Source: CAYVMD01 sp964452465 (GTDB taxonomy: Bacteria > Armatimonadota > JACIXR01). Taken from it: a stretch of 62,444 nt of DNA. Both the position numbers and the translations under genes were made by a program. The notes beneath the pieces were generated by a model that saw only the letters and a list, made by a program, of their open reading frames with translations, was not told the DNA's origin and did not search any database. Numbering within the stretch: position 1 is the stretch's first letter; each line of letters begins with the position of its first letter. Positions 40,761 through 49,317 of the stretch are shown here, in pieces. Location: contig CAYVMD010000008.1 of the NCBI GenBank assembly GCA_964452465.1, forward strand, positions 1 to 62,444. The letters run 5' to 3'.

Positions 40761-41566
40761 GGACGCTTTCCCCCGCAAGCAAGAAAGAACTATTCTTCAA
40801 AACCTCCACTTCCTCCCTCCTGTTTTTTTATTTAGCCTTCATCCTTTCTCTTCTAATAGCGGACGCAGTTTATCCCGGCTTAGGAACCCTCTGGAGGGCT
40901 TTACATTCTGAAGAACTCCACTTCGCCATAAGGCTAAGCCTGATCACCTCCCTTATCACTACGGGGTTATCCATGATAATAGCCATCCCCTCTGCCTATG
41001 CCCTTTCTCGCTATAGATTTCCCTTCCCCTCCCTATGGGACACCATCTTGGACATGCCCATAGTCCTTCCTCCTTTAGTGGCGGGCATAAGCATCCTGGT
41101 CTTCTTCGCCACTCCCATAGGGCAATGGATAGAGAGTTTGGGGATAAGGTTCGTCCATGCTGTGCCCGGCATCGTGCTTGCTCAATTCACCATCGCTGCA
41201 GCCTACGCCGTCCGAGGTTGCAAGGCAGCCTTTGACGATGTAAGCCCTCGTTACGAGGATGTTGCCCGTTCGCTGGGGTGTAGCCGGGCTACAGCCTTCT
41301 GGAAGATAACCCTTCCCCTCGCTCGCAATGGCATAATAGCGGGACTCATAATGACCTGGGCACGGGCTATGGGAGAGTTTGCGCCCATCATCATCGTTGC
41401 GGGAGCCACCCCTCTTAAGACCGAGGTCCTCTCCATCGCCATATTCATGAACCTAAGCATAGGGCAGATAGAGGTTGCCCTTGCTGCCACCCTCATACTC
41501 GTCTTCATCGCCTTCTCCACCCTCCTGGCTTTCAAACTGCTTGGTGGTAAGTTATATATCCGTTAG
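40757..41566 (+). CDS. ABC transporter permease, molybdate/tungstate type
   Basis: 269 residues, about six membrane helices. The conserved permease loop AARSLG-like sequence is present as YEDVARSLGCSRATAFWKITLPLARNGIIAGLIMTWARAMGEFAP, the ModB/TupB signature, here spanning about 180-225. DMPIVLPPLVAGISIL is typical too. GTG start within the stop of the upstream gene. The ATPase subunit is missing from the locus; the next gene is a nucleoside phosphorylase. Confidence 0.9.
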   Translation: MRTLSPASKKELFFKTSTSSLLFFYLAFILSLLIADAVYPGLGTLWRALHSEELHFAIRLSLITSLITTGLSMIIAIPSAYALSRYRFPFPSLWDTILDMPIVLPPLVAGISILVFFATPIGQWIESLGIRFVHAVPGIVLAQFTIAAAYAVRGCKAAFDDVSPRYEDVARSLGCSRATAFWKITLPLARNGIIAGLIMTWARAMGEFAPIIIVAGATPLKTEVLSIAIFMNLSIGQIEVALAATLILVFIAFSTLLAFKLLGGKLYIR

Positions 41567-41584
41567 TATAATTATAGAACCACC

Positions 41585-42310
41585 ATGGCAGAGAAAATCG
41601 CCTTCATCCTGGGCAGTGGGATGGAGAGGGTTTCTTTCCCTGCTTCTTTGCAAAAAGAGGAGGGGAATTTGGAGGAATGGGAGGCAGAAGGTGAGATCTT
41701 TTATGTGTTGAGGAGACACGGTAAGGACCATACCCTTCCCCCTCATATGATAGACTATATAGGCAACATAAGGATTTTAAAAGAAAAAGAGGTGGGGAAA
41801 ATCATCGCCACTTGCGCTGTGGGTTCCCTTAAGAAGGATATCACTCCCGGCACCTTGGTTTGCCTTTCCGATTTCATAGATCTCTCTGGGAGGCACCTCA
41901 CCCTTTACTCCCAGCCCATCCACACCGATTTCTCCGAGCCCTTTTGCCCCTTTCTTAGGAAACTCCTCCTCGAGGAGGGAAGAGAATTGGGCATAGCGAT
42001 GAAGGAGGAAGGGGTTTATTGCTGTGTGATGGGTCCTCGCTACGAGACGCCCGCCGAGGTGAGGGCATTAGCCACCTTGGGTTGCGATGTAGTGGGCATG
42101 ACCATTGCCACGGAGGCGATATTGGCAAAGGAGGCTGGCATTTGCTATTCTAGTTTAGCAGTGGTGACGAATTTCGCCGGAGGGATGGAAAAGGCAACGA
42201 GCCACCAAGGGGTAGAGGAGATGGCGAGGAAGAAAGCCAAAGAAATCATGGATTTGTTCTTCCGCTTATTGAAAAAGATCCCGAAAGAAGGATGTCCTTG
42301 CCGAGGATAG
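41585..42310 (+). CDS. Methylthioadenosine/methylthioinosine phosphorylase-like enzyme
   Basis: 241 residues of the purine nucleoside phosphorylase family: FILGSGM at the phosphate loop, PPHMIDYIGNIRILKE, CCVMGPRYETPAEVRAL and GCDVVGMTIATEA. GPR(F/Y)ETPAE with GMT is closer to the 5'-methylthioinosine or mixed-specificity group than to classical MTA phosphorylase. It recycles the methylthio-nucleoside by-product of polyamine synthesis. A TATAAT (41567-41572) lies 13 nt before the ATG, with a poor -35, so it may also be transcribed with a near-leaderless mRNA. Confidence 0.88.
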   Translation: MAEKIAFILGSGMERVSFPASLQKEEGNLEEWEAEGEIFYVLRRHGKDHTLPPHMIDYIGNIRILKEKEVGKIIATCAVGSLKKDITPGTLVCLSDFIDLSGRHLTLYSQPIHTDFSEPFCPFLRKLLLEEGRELGIAMKEEGVYCCVMGPRYETPAEVRALATLGCDVVGMTIATEAILAKEAGICYSSLAVVTNFAGGMEKATSHQGVEEMARKKAKEIMDLFFRLLKKIPKEGCPCRG

Positions 42311-42314
42311 AATA

Positions 42315-43322
42315 ATGGAAAACTCTCGAGAATATGTTTTAAAATCTTTACTTTTGGTCGTAGGGGTAATAGCGGTGGGAACGCTGGGGTATATGCTCAT
42401 AGAAGGTTGGGGATTTCTAGATGCCCTTTATATGACGGTAATAACCATCTCCACCGTTGGGTTCAGGGAAAGGAGAGCTCTTTCTCCCATAGGGAGCATT
42501 TTCACGATCTTCCTGATATTCATGGGTGTGGGAGCAGTCCTTTATCTTCTCACTCGCTTCATTGAATACACCATAGAAGGGGGTCTATCCGGCACCCTTA
42601 TGCAGAGGAGGTGGTATAGAAAATTGCGTGATTTAAAGGAGCATTATATCATCTGCGGATTTGGACGAGTAGGGAGCCATGTGGCGGAGGAGTTAGGGCG
42701 TTATGAGGTTCCCTTCGTGGTAATAGATAACTCTCCCCAAGCTATATCCCGGGCACGGGGGTTGGGATACACAAGCATCGAGGGAGACGCCACCGACGAG
42801 GAGATTCTTCGCTTAGCAGGTGTAGAGAGAGCGAAGGGACTTATCGCCTGCTTGCCCTCCGACGCCGTAAACCTCTATGCTATACTTTCCGCTCGGGCAA
42901 TCAACCCCAATATCTTCCTAGTAGCTCGTGTTGAGCATGAAGAGGCGGAAGATAGGTTTTTGAAGTTAGGGGTGAATAGGGTGGTAAGTTTGCATTCGAC
43001 CGCGGGGAAACACATGGCGAGGCTTGCTTTAAATCCCTTCATTGAGGAAACTATGGAGATAGTGATCGCTCCCCAATCCAGGATCCTGCTCGAGCAGGTA
43101 GAGATCCCCCCTTATTCCCATTTAGTCAATAAACGAGTAGAGGATGTGCTGAAGGATTGTGGGGAGGGCATCACAGTGGTTGGATTAAGGAAGGGAAACC
43201 AGGTTATATGGAACCCTGCTCCCCAAACCACAATCGAGCCCGGAGATGCATTGATAGTCTCGGGAAGCACGGAGACGCTGTTGAAATTCGTGGAGGGAGG
43301 AGGAAGTTGTAAAGCGAAGTAA
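42315..43322 (+). CDS. Two-helix K+ channel with RCK (TrkA-N/TrkA-C) domains
   Basis: 335 residues. Two membrane helices (about 9-30 and 58-82) flank a pore loop MTVITISTVGFRERR; the selectivity-filter equivalent is Thr47-Val48-Gly49-Phe50-Arg51 where TVGYG is usual. A Rossmann RCK-N domain follows (YIICGFGRVGSHVAEEL, 111-127; VIDNSPQ; GDATDEEIL), then a TrkA-C domain (LLEQVEIPPYSHLVNKRV to ALIVSGSTETL). It should be a ligand-gated inner-membrane potassium channel. Starts 4 nt after the phosphorylase gene, likely co-transcribed. Confidence 0.92.
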   Translation: MENSREYVLKSLLLVVGVIAVGTLGYMLIEGWGFLDALYMTVITISTVGFRERRALSPIGSIFTIFLIFMGVGAVLYLLTRFIEYTIEGGLSGTLMQRRWYRKLRDLKEHYIICGFGRVGSHVAEELGRYEVPFVVIDNSPQAISRARGLGYTSIEGDATDEEILRLAGVERAKGLIACLPSDAVNLYAILSARAINPNIFLVARVEHEEAEDRFLKLGVNRVVSLHSTAGKHMARLALNPFIEETMEIVIAPQSRILLEQVEIPPYSHLVNKRVEDVLKDCGEGITVVGLRKGNQVIWNPAPQTTIEPGDALIVSGSTETLLKFVEGGGSCKAK

Positions 43323-43352
43323 ATCTGTTAAAATTGCTTTGGAGGTGAAATC

Positions 43353-43874
43353 ATGTCCCGTAGCGCCCTTTTGGTCATAGATATGCTTAACGATTTCGCC
43401 CACCCGCAGGGGGTGCTTTATTCCTCCTCTGTCAAGGCTATAATCCCTCACATAAAAGAGAAAATAGAAGAGGCAAGGCGAAAGGGATGGGAGATAGTAT
43501 ACATATGTGACGCTCATAGACCGGATGACGCAGAGTTCCAAACCTTTCCTTCCCATTGCGTGGAGGGGAGCTGGGGAAGCGAGATAGTGGAGGAGTTAAG
43601 ACCTGAGAAGAAGGATGTGATAGTGAAGAAGAGGAGGTTCTCCGGCTTCTTCGGCACCGACCTTGACCTCGTGTTGAGGGAGAAGGATATCGGGGAATTG
43701 CATTTCACCGGCTGCTTAACCGATATATGTGTGCTATTCACTTGTGCAGATGCTTATTTCCGGGGATATAAAGTCTTCGTCTCCCAGAGGGCTACCGCCG
43801 CTCTCACCACTGAGGACCATCAAAACGCCCTGAAGTTGATGAAAAAGGCTTTCGGGGCAGAATTGGAGGACTGA
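43353..43874 (+). CDS. pncA: Nicotinamidase-like isochorismatase-family hydrolase
   Basis: 173 residues. Catalytic triad of the cysteine hydrolase: Asp10 (LLVIDMLNDF), Lys92/93 (VKKRRFSGFFGT) and Cys126 (GCLTDICV). Metal-site candidates are Asp53 and His55 (CDAHRPDDAEF) and His68. Hydrolysis of nicotinamide to nicotinate is strongly suggested by the next gene, nicotinate phosphoribosyltransferase, only 1 nt away. GGAGGTG precedes the ATG. Confidence 0.9.
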   Translation: MSRSALLVIDMLNDFAHPQGVLYSSSVKAIIPHIKEKIEEARRKGWEIVYICDAHRPDDAEFQTFPSHCVEGSWGSEIVEELRPEKKDVIVKKRRFSGFFGTDLDLVLREKDIGELHFTGCLTDICVLFTCADAYFRGYKVFVSQRATAALTTEDHQNALKLMKKAFGAELED

Positions 43875-43875
43875 G

Positions 43876-45036
43876 ATGAATATATTCCATACCGCTACAG
43901 ACGAGGAGATAAAGAAAGGAGAGGTAACCGACATCTATTTCCTCCGCTCCATAGAGACATTGAAGGCTAAGGGGATAAAAAAGAGGGTTGTCATGGAGGT
44001 CAAAACCAACAGTTTGCCCCAGGGGTATGGGTGGGCCCTATTAGCAGGGGTGGAGGAGGTAGCCCATCTCTTAGAGGGGCTTCCGGTAGATGTCTGGTCC
44101 ATGGAGGAGGGAGAGATATTCCACGCGGGGGAACCGGTGATGATCGTGGAGGGTGAGTATACGACATTCGGGCATTATGAGACACCCCTTTTAGGAATGC
44201 TTTGCCAAGCCTCGGGGGTGGCTACGAAATCGGCTCGTTGCAAGAAGGCAGCGGAGGATAGGTTAATCCTGAGCTTCGGCGCGAGGCGGATGCATCCATC
44301 CCTGGCGCCCATGGTGGATAGATCCGCCTTCATAGGAGGATGCGATGGGGTATCAGTAGTGAAGTCGGCGCAACTTTTAGGGGAAAGACCTACGGGAACG
44401 ATGCCCCACAGTTTGATATTGCTCATAGGAGAACCAGTGGAAGCTTTCCTCGCCTTTGACGAAGTCATGCCCGAGGATGTGAAGCGAGTTTGCCTGATAG
44501 ACACCATCCACGATGAGAAATACGAGGCGATAGCAGCTGCTGACGCTTTAGGGGAACGTCTTTTTGGCGTGAGGTTAGATACCCCCGAATCACGGAGGGG
44601 CGATATAGTGGAGATCCTACGGGAAGTTCGCTGGGAATTGGACATAAGGGGCTATGGATTCGTTAAGATATACCTTTCGGGAGGGGTAGACGAGGAGGAG
44701 ATCCTGAGGACGAGGGAATGGGTGGATGCTTACGGAGTAGGGACCGCCATAAGCAACGCTCCCACGATAAATTTTGCTATGGATATAGTAGAAGTTGAGG
44801 GGAAACCCTTCGCTAAAAGGGGAAAATTATCAGGGAAAAAGCAGGTTTGGAGATGCGAGAACTGTGGAAAGCGCCAAATAACCCCATTTGGTATATCTGT
44901 TCCCCAATGCTGTGGGAAGGAAATGGAACCCTTACTACGCCCCTTGTTGAAGGAAGGCAAGATAGTCACCGATCTTCCCTCCCCTCAAGAGATACGAAGG
45001 CGCACCCTTCAACGCCTTCCTTCCCTTTCCCTTTAA
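43876..45036 (+). CDS. pncB: Nicotinate phosphoribosyltransferase
   Basis: 386 residues. Motifs of the type II PRT fold: YETPLLGMLCQASGVATKSA, LSFGARRMHPSLAPMVDR, GTMPHSLIL and VKIYLSGGVDEEEI. A C-terminal four-Cys zinc knuckle (CENCGKRQ ... CCGKEM, about 333-355) matches archaeal-type enzymes such as that of Thermoplasma. It makes nicotinate mononucleotide from nicotinate and PRPP, with ATP, completing an NAD salvage pair with the upstream nicotinamidase. Confidence 0.96.
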   Translation: MNIFHTATDEEIKKGEVTDIYFLRSIETLKAKGIKKRVVMEVKTNSLPQGYGWALLAGVEEVAHLLEGLPVDVWSMEEGEIFHAGEPVMIVEGEYTTFGHYETPLLGMLCQASGVATKSARCKKAAEDRLILSFGARRMHPSLAPMVDRSAFIGGCDGVSVVKSAQLLGERPTGTMPHSLILLIGEPVEAFLAFDEVMPEDVKRVCLIDTIHDEKYEAIAAADALGERLFGVRLDTPESRRGDIVEILREVRWELDIRGYGFVKIYLSGGVDEEEILRTREWVDAYGVGTAISNAPTINFAMDIVEVEGKPFAKRGKLSGKKQVWRCENCGKRQITPFGISVPQCCGKEMEPLLRPLLKEGKIVTDLPSPQEIRRRTLQRLPSLSL

Positions 45037-45069
45037 GAAAAAGGGGTTATAGTTAATTCGTAGGTAGAA

Positions 45070-45564
45070 ATGAGAAGGAAAATCGTTACCTTAGGCAATC
45101 CTATCCTGAGGGAGAGAGCCCAGGTTGTCCATCGCTTCGACAAGGAGTTGCAGAAGCTCATAGATGACATGATAGACACCATGAGATCCGCCAACGGGAT
45201 AGGCTTAGCAGCCCCCCAGATAGGAGTCCCCAAAAGGGTGATAGTGGTGTGCAAGGACGAGAAGGAAATCACCGCCTTGGTCAATCCCTCCATCGAGAAG
45301 GCGGAGGGGTTGGAGGAGGGGGAAGAAGGATGTTTGAGCATTCCCGGGCTTTACGGGGTGGTTCCCCGCCCCGTATATGTGAGCGTGAAGGGATACACGC
45401 CAAAGGGTAAGGAGGTAAGGATCGAAGCAGAAGGGCTATTGGCTCGCGCTTTCTGCCATGAAGTGGATCATCTCGATGGCATCCTCTTCATAGACAAAGC
45501 CTACCCCGAAACCCTCCATTGGGTGGAACCAAAGGGAGACGAAGAAGAGGGAGAATGCGGATAA
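45070..45564 (+). CDS. def: Peptide deformylase
   Basis: 164 residues. All three motifs are intact: GIGLAAPQIG (43-52), EEGCLSIPG with metal ligand Cys88, and FCHEVDHLDG with His130, Glu131 and His134. It removes the formyl group from nascent proteins. The ribosome site is weak. It overlaps fmt by 10 nt, pairing formylation and deformylation in one operon as is common in bacteria. Confidence 0.97.
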   Translation: MRRKIVTLGNPILRERAQVVHRFDKELQKLIDDMIDTMRSANGIGLAAPQIGVPKRVIVVCKDEKEITALVNPSIEKAEGLEEGEEGCLSIPGLYGVVPRPVYVSVKGYTPKGKEVRIEAEGLLARAFCHEVDHLDGILFIDKAYPETLHWVEPKGDEEEGECG

Positions 45565-46478
45565 TCTTCTGGGGCACTCCTGCATATGCGCTTTTCCCTC
45601 TCAGCGCTTTAACGGAAAGGGAGGAGGTAGTAGCGGTCGTTTGCCAACCGGACAAGCCCCAGGGGAGGGGCTTAACCCCAAAGCCACCGGCGGTAAAGGA
45701 GTTCGCTACCGCAAGAGGAATACCCGTGCTTCAGCCGGAGGATTTAAAGGCAGAGGAATTCCAAAGCACTTTGAGGGAGCTTTCCCCCCACATATGCGTC
45801 GTCTGCGCCTATGGGAGGATAATCCCTCCTCAGATCCTTTCCATCCCAAGCGTTGCCTTTATAAATTTCCATCCCAGCCTCCTTCCCCGCTGGAGGGGGG
45901 CGGATCCCATTCGCTGGGCTATCTTAGCCGGGGATGAGAAGACCGGAGTTACCATCCATCACACAACCGAAAGGTTGGATAGCGGTGATATAATCCTTCA
46001 AAAAGAATTCCCCCTTTATCCCGATGATACCTGGGACACCCTCACCCAACGCCTATTTAAAGAAGGGACACCACTCCTTCTAGATGCAATAGAACTCCTA
46101 AAGAGGGGAGAAGCTCCCCGCGTACCACAGAAGGAAGAATTAGCCACATATGCACCTCCTCTCAAGAGAGAAGACTTCCGAATAAACTGGGAGGAAAGGG
46201 CGGAGAAGGTAGAGCGGTTAATAAGGGCGGGCAATTCCACCCCCGGCGCGTTCACCTTCTTCCGTGGCAAGCGAATCAAGATCTTCAAGGGCAAGGTGGT
46301 AGAGGGAGAGGCAGGAACAGCGGGGGAGGTCATCGAGGTAGGGAAGGAGGGAGTGGTGGTGAGATGTGGAAATAAAGGTCTTCTATTGGAGGAATTGCAA
46401 ATGGAGGGCAAGAGGCGCATCTCGGGTGAGGAATTCGTAAGGGGCTATAGACCAAATGTGAGGGAAAGGTTCTCTTGA
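45555..46478 (+). CDS. fmt: Methionyl-tRNA formyltransferase
   Basis: 307 residues from the ATG at 45555 (MRIIFWGTPAYALFPL); the frame is open further upstream inside def but only with low-complexity Arg codons. The formyltransferase core has INFHPSLLPRWRGADPIRWAI (catalytic Asn/His and SLLP loop) and THHTT-like IHHTTERLDSGDI. The C-terminal OB domain (REDFRINWEERAEKVERLIRA, GNKGLLLEELQMEGKRR) is complete. It formylates initiator Met-tRNA. Confidence 0.97.
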   Translation: MRIIFWGTPAYALFPLSALTEREEVVAVVCQPDKPQGRGLTPKPPAVKEFATARGIPVLQPEDLKAEEFQSTLRELSPHICVVCAYGRIIPPQILSIPSVAFINFHPSLLPRWRGADPIRWAILAGDEKTGVTIHHTTERLDSGDIILQKEFPLYPDDTWDTLTQRLFKEGTPLLLDAIELLKRGEAPRVPQKEELATYAPPLKREDFRINWEERAEKVERLIRAGNSTPGAFTFFRGKRIKIFKGKVVEGEAGTAGEVIEVGKEGVVVRCGNKGLLLEELQMEGKRRISGEEFVRGYRPNVRERFS

Positions 46479-46493
46479 GGCGATCTTATCTGA

Positions 46494-46526
46494 GGATTTG
46501 GATAGGACCATAAAAATTCTCCCAAA
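46494..46526. repeat. Dispersed 33-34 nt element, copy 2
   Basis: Near-identical to 3437-3470, again just after a plus-strand stop codon (fmt) and in the same orientation. It abuts the third copy of the promoter-bearing repeat, so it may be the distal boundary of that element. Confidence 0.7.
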
Positions 46527-46550
46527 GTCGGTCGCCCTTTGAAGGAGGAA

Positions 46551-46625
46551 AGTTTTTTGGCTCTTCCCCAATGCATTGTCTTGTTTTATTTACCTTTTTA
46601 CAAAGGATTTTGGGTGTGCTATCAT
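46551..46625 (+). repeat. Promoter-bearing dispersed repeat, copy C (short), with promoter
   Basis: About 75 bp that align with copies at 25959-26195 and 56820-57174 in inverse orientation: GGCTCTTCCCCAATGCATT, TTGTTTTATTTACC, then TTTACA (46597-46602), 17-bp spacer, TATCAT (46620-46625) and TATGGCAGCG. The promoter points at the DUF5317 gene, whose ATG is about 100 nt downstream. The upstream arm present in the long copies is mostly missing here. The rest of the 256-bp gap holds no gene. Confidence 0.7.
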
Positions 46626-46734
46626 TATGGCAGCGTAAGCCTTTTTGGCTTGCGGAGCAAGAGGTTTATTTATAAGTAATTATGAAACACCTGCCCGCTA
46701 ACACCTCTCATTCTTTGGAAAGGCTGCATAGCGG

Positions 46735-47334
46735 ATGATATTTGATTTTCTCGTTTTAACCATCGTCATAGGCTATATAAAAAGAGGGAGCTTAAAAAAC
46801 CTCTCTCATCTTCCCTTGGGGCATTTTTATCTCCTCTTCATCGCCTTCGCCCTACAAATTTTCCAATTCATCCTCCATTATATCTGGAGGCAAAGCGATG
46901 CCTTAATCGGTCCCCTCCTCTACATCTTTTCCTTCCCTCCCCTTTTTCTCTGGTTATTCCTCAATCGGCATCTCTGGGAGATGTATCTCGTAACAGCGGG
47001 GTTGTTCTTGAACTTCCTGGTTATAACTGCCAATGGAGGGCGAATGCCCCTCTATCAACCCGCCCTTCGCTATATAAAGGCGGAGGAGAAAACCTTGAAA
47101 GCGATAGAAAAGGGCGGGTATTACCGCTACAAACTCTCCCAGGGCAATGACAAGCTCTTCTTCCTCGCGGATTACATCCCCTACCCTCACCGCTACATAG
47201 TAGAGCATGTAGATCTCTTCATCCTCCCTCGAAGGAATGTTCTCAGCCCCGGGGATATACTCATGACCATCGGCATTTGCCTCCTCGTTTACAGGGGGAT
47301 GTTCCTTGGCAAAAAGGAAAAGGAACAAACCTAA
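46735..47334 (+). CDS. DUF5317 membrane protein
   Basis: 199 residues with about six hydrophobic segments and the family's central NGGRMPLYQPAL motif (about 100-111), after VITA. DUF5317 proteins are conserved in many Gram-positive and thermophilic bacteria with unknown role. It overlaps the following GT39 gene by 29 nt, suggesting translational coupling. Ribosome site weak. Confidence 0.88.
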   Translation: MIFDFLVLTIVIGYIKRGSLKNLSHLPLGHFYLLFIAFALQIFQFILHYIWRQSDALIGPLLYIFSFPPLFLWLFLNRHLWEMYLVTAGLFLNFLVITANGGRMPLYQPALRYIKAEEKTLKAIEKGGYYRYKLSQGNDKLFFLADYIPYPHRYIVEHVDLFILPRRNVLSPGDILMTIGICLLVYRGMFLGKKEKEQT

Positions 47335-48892
47335 TCTATTAGCGATCGGAGCGGTCCTCCTCGCTCTCCTCCTTAGGATGGCGGGGACAAAATGGGGGCT
47401 GCCCTCCCCCAACCATCTTTATTCCTACCATCCGGATGAGATAATCCTTTTGGGGGCTGCCTCCAATGTGGATATCTTCCGCCTTCAGTTGGATCCGGGC
47501 TTTTATAATTATGGCACCTTTTACATCTTCATTCTCTCCATTCTGGGTAGCCTTGGCATAGGGCTTGGCTATGTAAAGGGAGAGAGCTTAGCCCTTCAAC
47601 TCGCCCATCTCCATATCCTGGGCAGGATAGCCACCGTCCTTATGGGCACCGCAACCGTTTGGCTTCTCTATATCCTTGGTAGACGACTTTACAGCGAAAC
47701 TGCAGGCATAGCGGGCGCCTATCTCTTGGCGGTTGCCCCCCTCCACCAACTCCACTCCCATTACATGACGGTGGATGTCCCGGCAACCTTTTTGGTCTCC
47801 CTTTCCCTTTTCTTCCTCGTGCTCAGCGTGGAAAGACCGAGGGATTCTCTCTTCTTCTGGGGGGGCTTTTTCGCCGGGCTCGCCATCGCAACGAAATACA
47901 ATACGGGGCTCGTTCTTTTGCCTTTTATTTACCTCCTCTTCAAGCAGGGATTCTCGTGGAAAAGATTGCTCCTGCTTGGAGGGGGCACCGTTATCGCTTT
48001 CCTTTTGGGATGTCCGGGAGCGCTTCTTAATTTCCCCGAATTCAAAAAAGATTTCCTCTACGAATTACGCCATGCCAAGATGGGACACGGCGATCTATTC
48101 GCCAGCACCGGTCCAGGTTGGCTATACCATCTTAGAACGATGTATTATGCCCTGGGAGCCCCCCTTCTTCTCCTCATCCTTTTGGGGATATTCTCGTTTC
48201 CCCTCCGGAGGGGCAAGGGGGAACTACCCCTTCTTCTATTCCTCATTCCTTATTATCTCCTCATCAGCTCCGCTCAGGTGAGGTTCGCCCGCTACCTCAT
48301 GCCCATCCTGCCTCCTTGTATCCTGTTCGCGGTTGCCTCCTTTCCCTTCACAGGGAAGGGCATCCAGAGGAAATTGAGTTTATTCGTCTTTTCCGCCATC
48401 CTTTTCTACACCTTTCTCCTTTCTCTCGCCTATCTTAATACTCTAATCAGTAAAGATCCCCGGGATACAGCAGGGGATTGGTTGAGGAAAAATATAAGAA
48501 CGGGAGATAAAGAAGGGCTTTTACAATTGCCTTGGTTTTACACCCCTTCCTTCATTCCTTACAACGGAGGAAAGATGAGCGAGCGGGAGTTCTATAATTG
48601 GGCAATGGAGAGGGATTGGAAGGTAGTGGTTTTGGATTGGAAGCCCGAGAGGCTGATGGAAACGAAACCTCGTTTCGTTGTTGTTTCCAACTTCGAGTTC
48701 ATCCATCCCCTTCGACTGAAAAGAAAGGAAGCTCTACGCTTCTGGGAGATCTTAGAGAGGAATTATACTTTCGCCAAAACCTTCAAGCGGGAGTTGAGGC
48801 TTAACGGTCTATCCTTTCCTTTCAACCCCAAAGAGGTACCCGAGGACATCCTTTACACTTTGCCAGAGATAAGAATATATCTAAGGAAGTAA
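47306..48892 (+). CDS. GT39/ArnT-like dolichyl-phosphate-mannose-type glycosyltransferase
   Basis: 528 residues with about ten or more membrane helices. After the first helix comes the acidic loop LYSYHPDEIILLGAAS, with the catalytic-type Asp-Glu of GT-C enzymes, then QLAHLHILGRIATVLMGTATV and AGAYLLAVAPLHQLHSHYMTVDVPATFL. It transfers a sugar from a lipid carrier on the outer face of the inner membrane, to protein or lipid. TTG start inside DUF5317, with no strong ribosome site. Confidence 0.88.
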   Translation: MAKRKRNKPNLLAIGAVLLALLLRMAGTKWGLPSPNHLYSYHPDEIILLGAASNVDIFRLQLDPGFYNYGTFYIFILSILGSLGIGLGYVKGESLALQLAHLHILGRIATVLMGTATVWLLYILGRRLYSETAGIAGAYLLAVAPLHQLHSHYMTVDVPATFLVSLSLFFLVLSVERPRDSLFFWGGFFAGLAIATKYNTGLVLLPFIYLLFKQGFSWKRLLLLGGGTVIAFLLGCPGALLNFPEFKKDFLYELRHAKMGHGDLFASTGPGWLYHLRTMYYALGAPLLLLILLGIFSFPLRRGKGELPLLLFLIPYYLLISSAQVRFARYLMPILPPCILFAVASFPFTGKGIQRKLSLFVFSAILFYTFLLSLAYLNTLISKDPRDTAGDWLRKNIRTGDKEGLLQLPWFYTPSFIPYNGGKMSEREFYNWAMERDWKVVVLDWKPERLMETKPRFVVVSNFEFIHPLRLKRKEALRFWEILERNYTFAKTFKRELRLNGLSFPFNPKEVPEDILYTLPEIRIYLRK

Positions 48893-48904
48893 CTTAAGAC
48901 AGCA

Positions 48905-48933
48905 TTGACGATGGAGGGTGGGAGGGCTATAAT
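48905..48933 (+). promoter_or_regulatory. Promoter for nuoABCD (leaderless)
   Basis: TTGACG (48905-48910), 17-bp spacer, perfect TATAAT (48928-48933). Only 9 nt separate the -10 box from the nuoA ATG at 48943, so transcription should begin within 2-3 nt of the start codon. Confidence 0.7.
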
Positions 48934-48942
48934 CAAAAAGAA

Positions 48943-49317
48943 ATGAACGCCCAATTCTTCGGCTATGTCGCCTTCTTCACTTTTGCGGGAATAGTTTTCG
49001 TGCTTTCCTCATTCCTTCTCTCCTGGATGTTGAGACCCTGGAGGGCAAGGGTGGAGAAGTTGACCACCTACGAATGTGGGGAGGAACCAATAGGAGAGGG
49101 ATGGCATAGATATAATGTGAGGTACTATCTATTCGCCCTCTTGTTTGCGATTTTCGAAGTGGCCTGCGTATTTCTCTTCCTTTGGGCGGTCATATTCAAG
49201 AGGCTCGCTGAAGCAGGAATGGGGAAAACGATCTTTTGGGAGATGACGGTGTTCCTCACCATCTTGACCCTGCTTCTCATTTATGCATGGAGGAAGGGGA
49301 ACCTGGAATGGGTGTGA
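48943..49317 (+). CDS. nuoA: NADH-quinone oxidoreductase subunit A
   Basis: 124 residues, three membrane helices. YECGEEPIGEGWHRYNVRYYLFALLFAIFEVACVFLFLWAV-type sequence (about 43-84) is the conserved core with the acidic helix residue (Glu72). Small membrane-arm subunit at the quinone-binding junction. First gene of nuoABCD; overlaps nuoB by 10 nt. Confidence 0.97.
   Translation: MNAQFFGYVAFFTFAGIVFVLSSFLLSWMLRPWRARVEKLTTYECGEEPIGEGWHRYNVRYYLFALLFAIFEVACVFLFLWAVIFKRLAEAGMGKTIFWEMTVFLTILTLLLIYAWRKGNLEWV

Noticed and set aside
43876..45036. Zinc knuckle at the end of nicotinate phosphoribosyltransferase as a novel fusion
   Set aside because: A C-terminal zinc-binding segment is already known in the archaeal-type enzyme (Thermoplasma), so this is family-typical.
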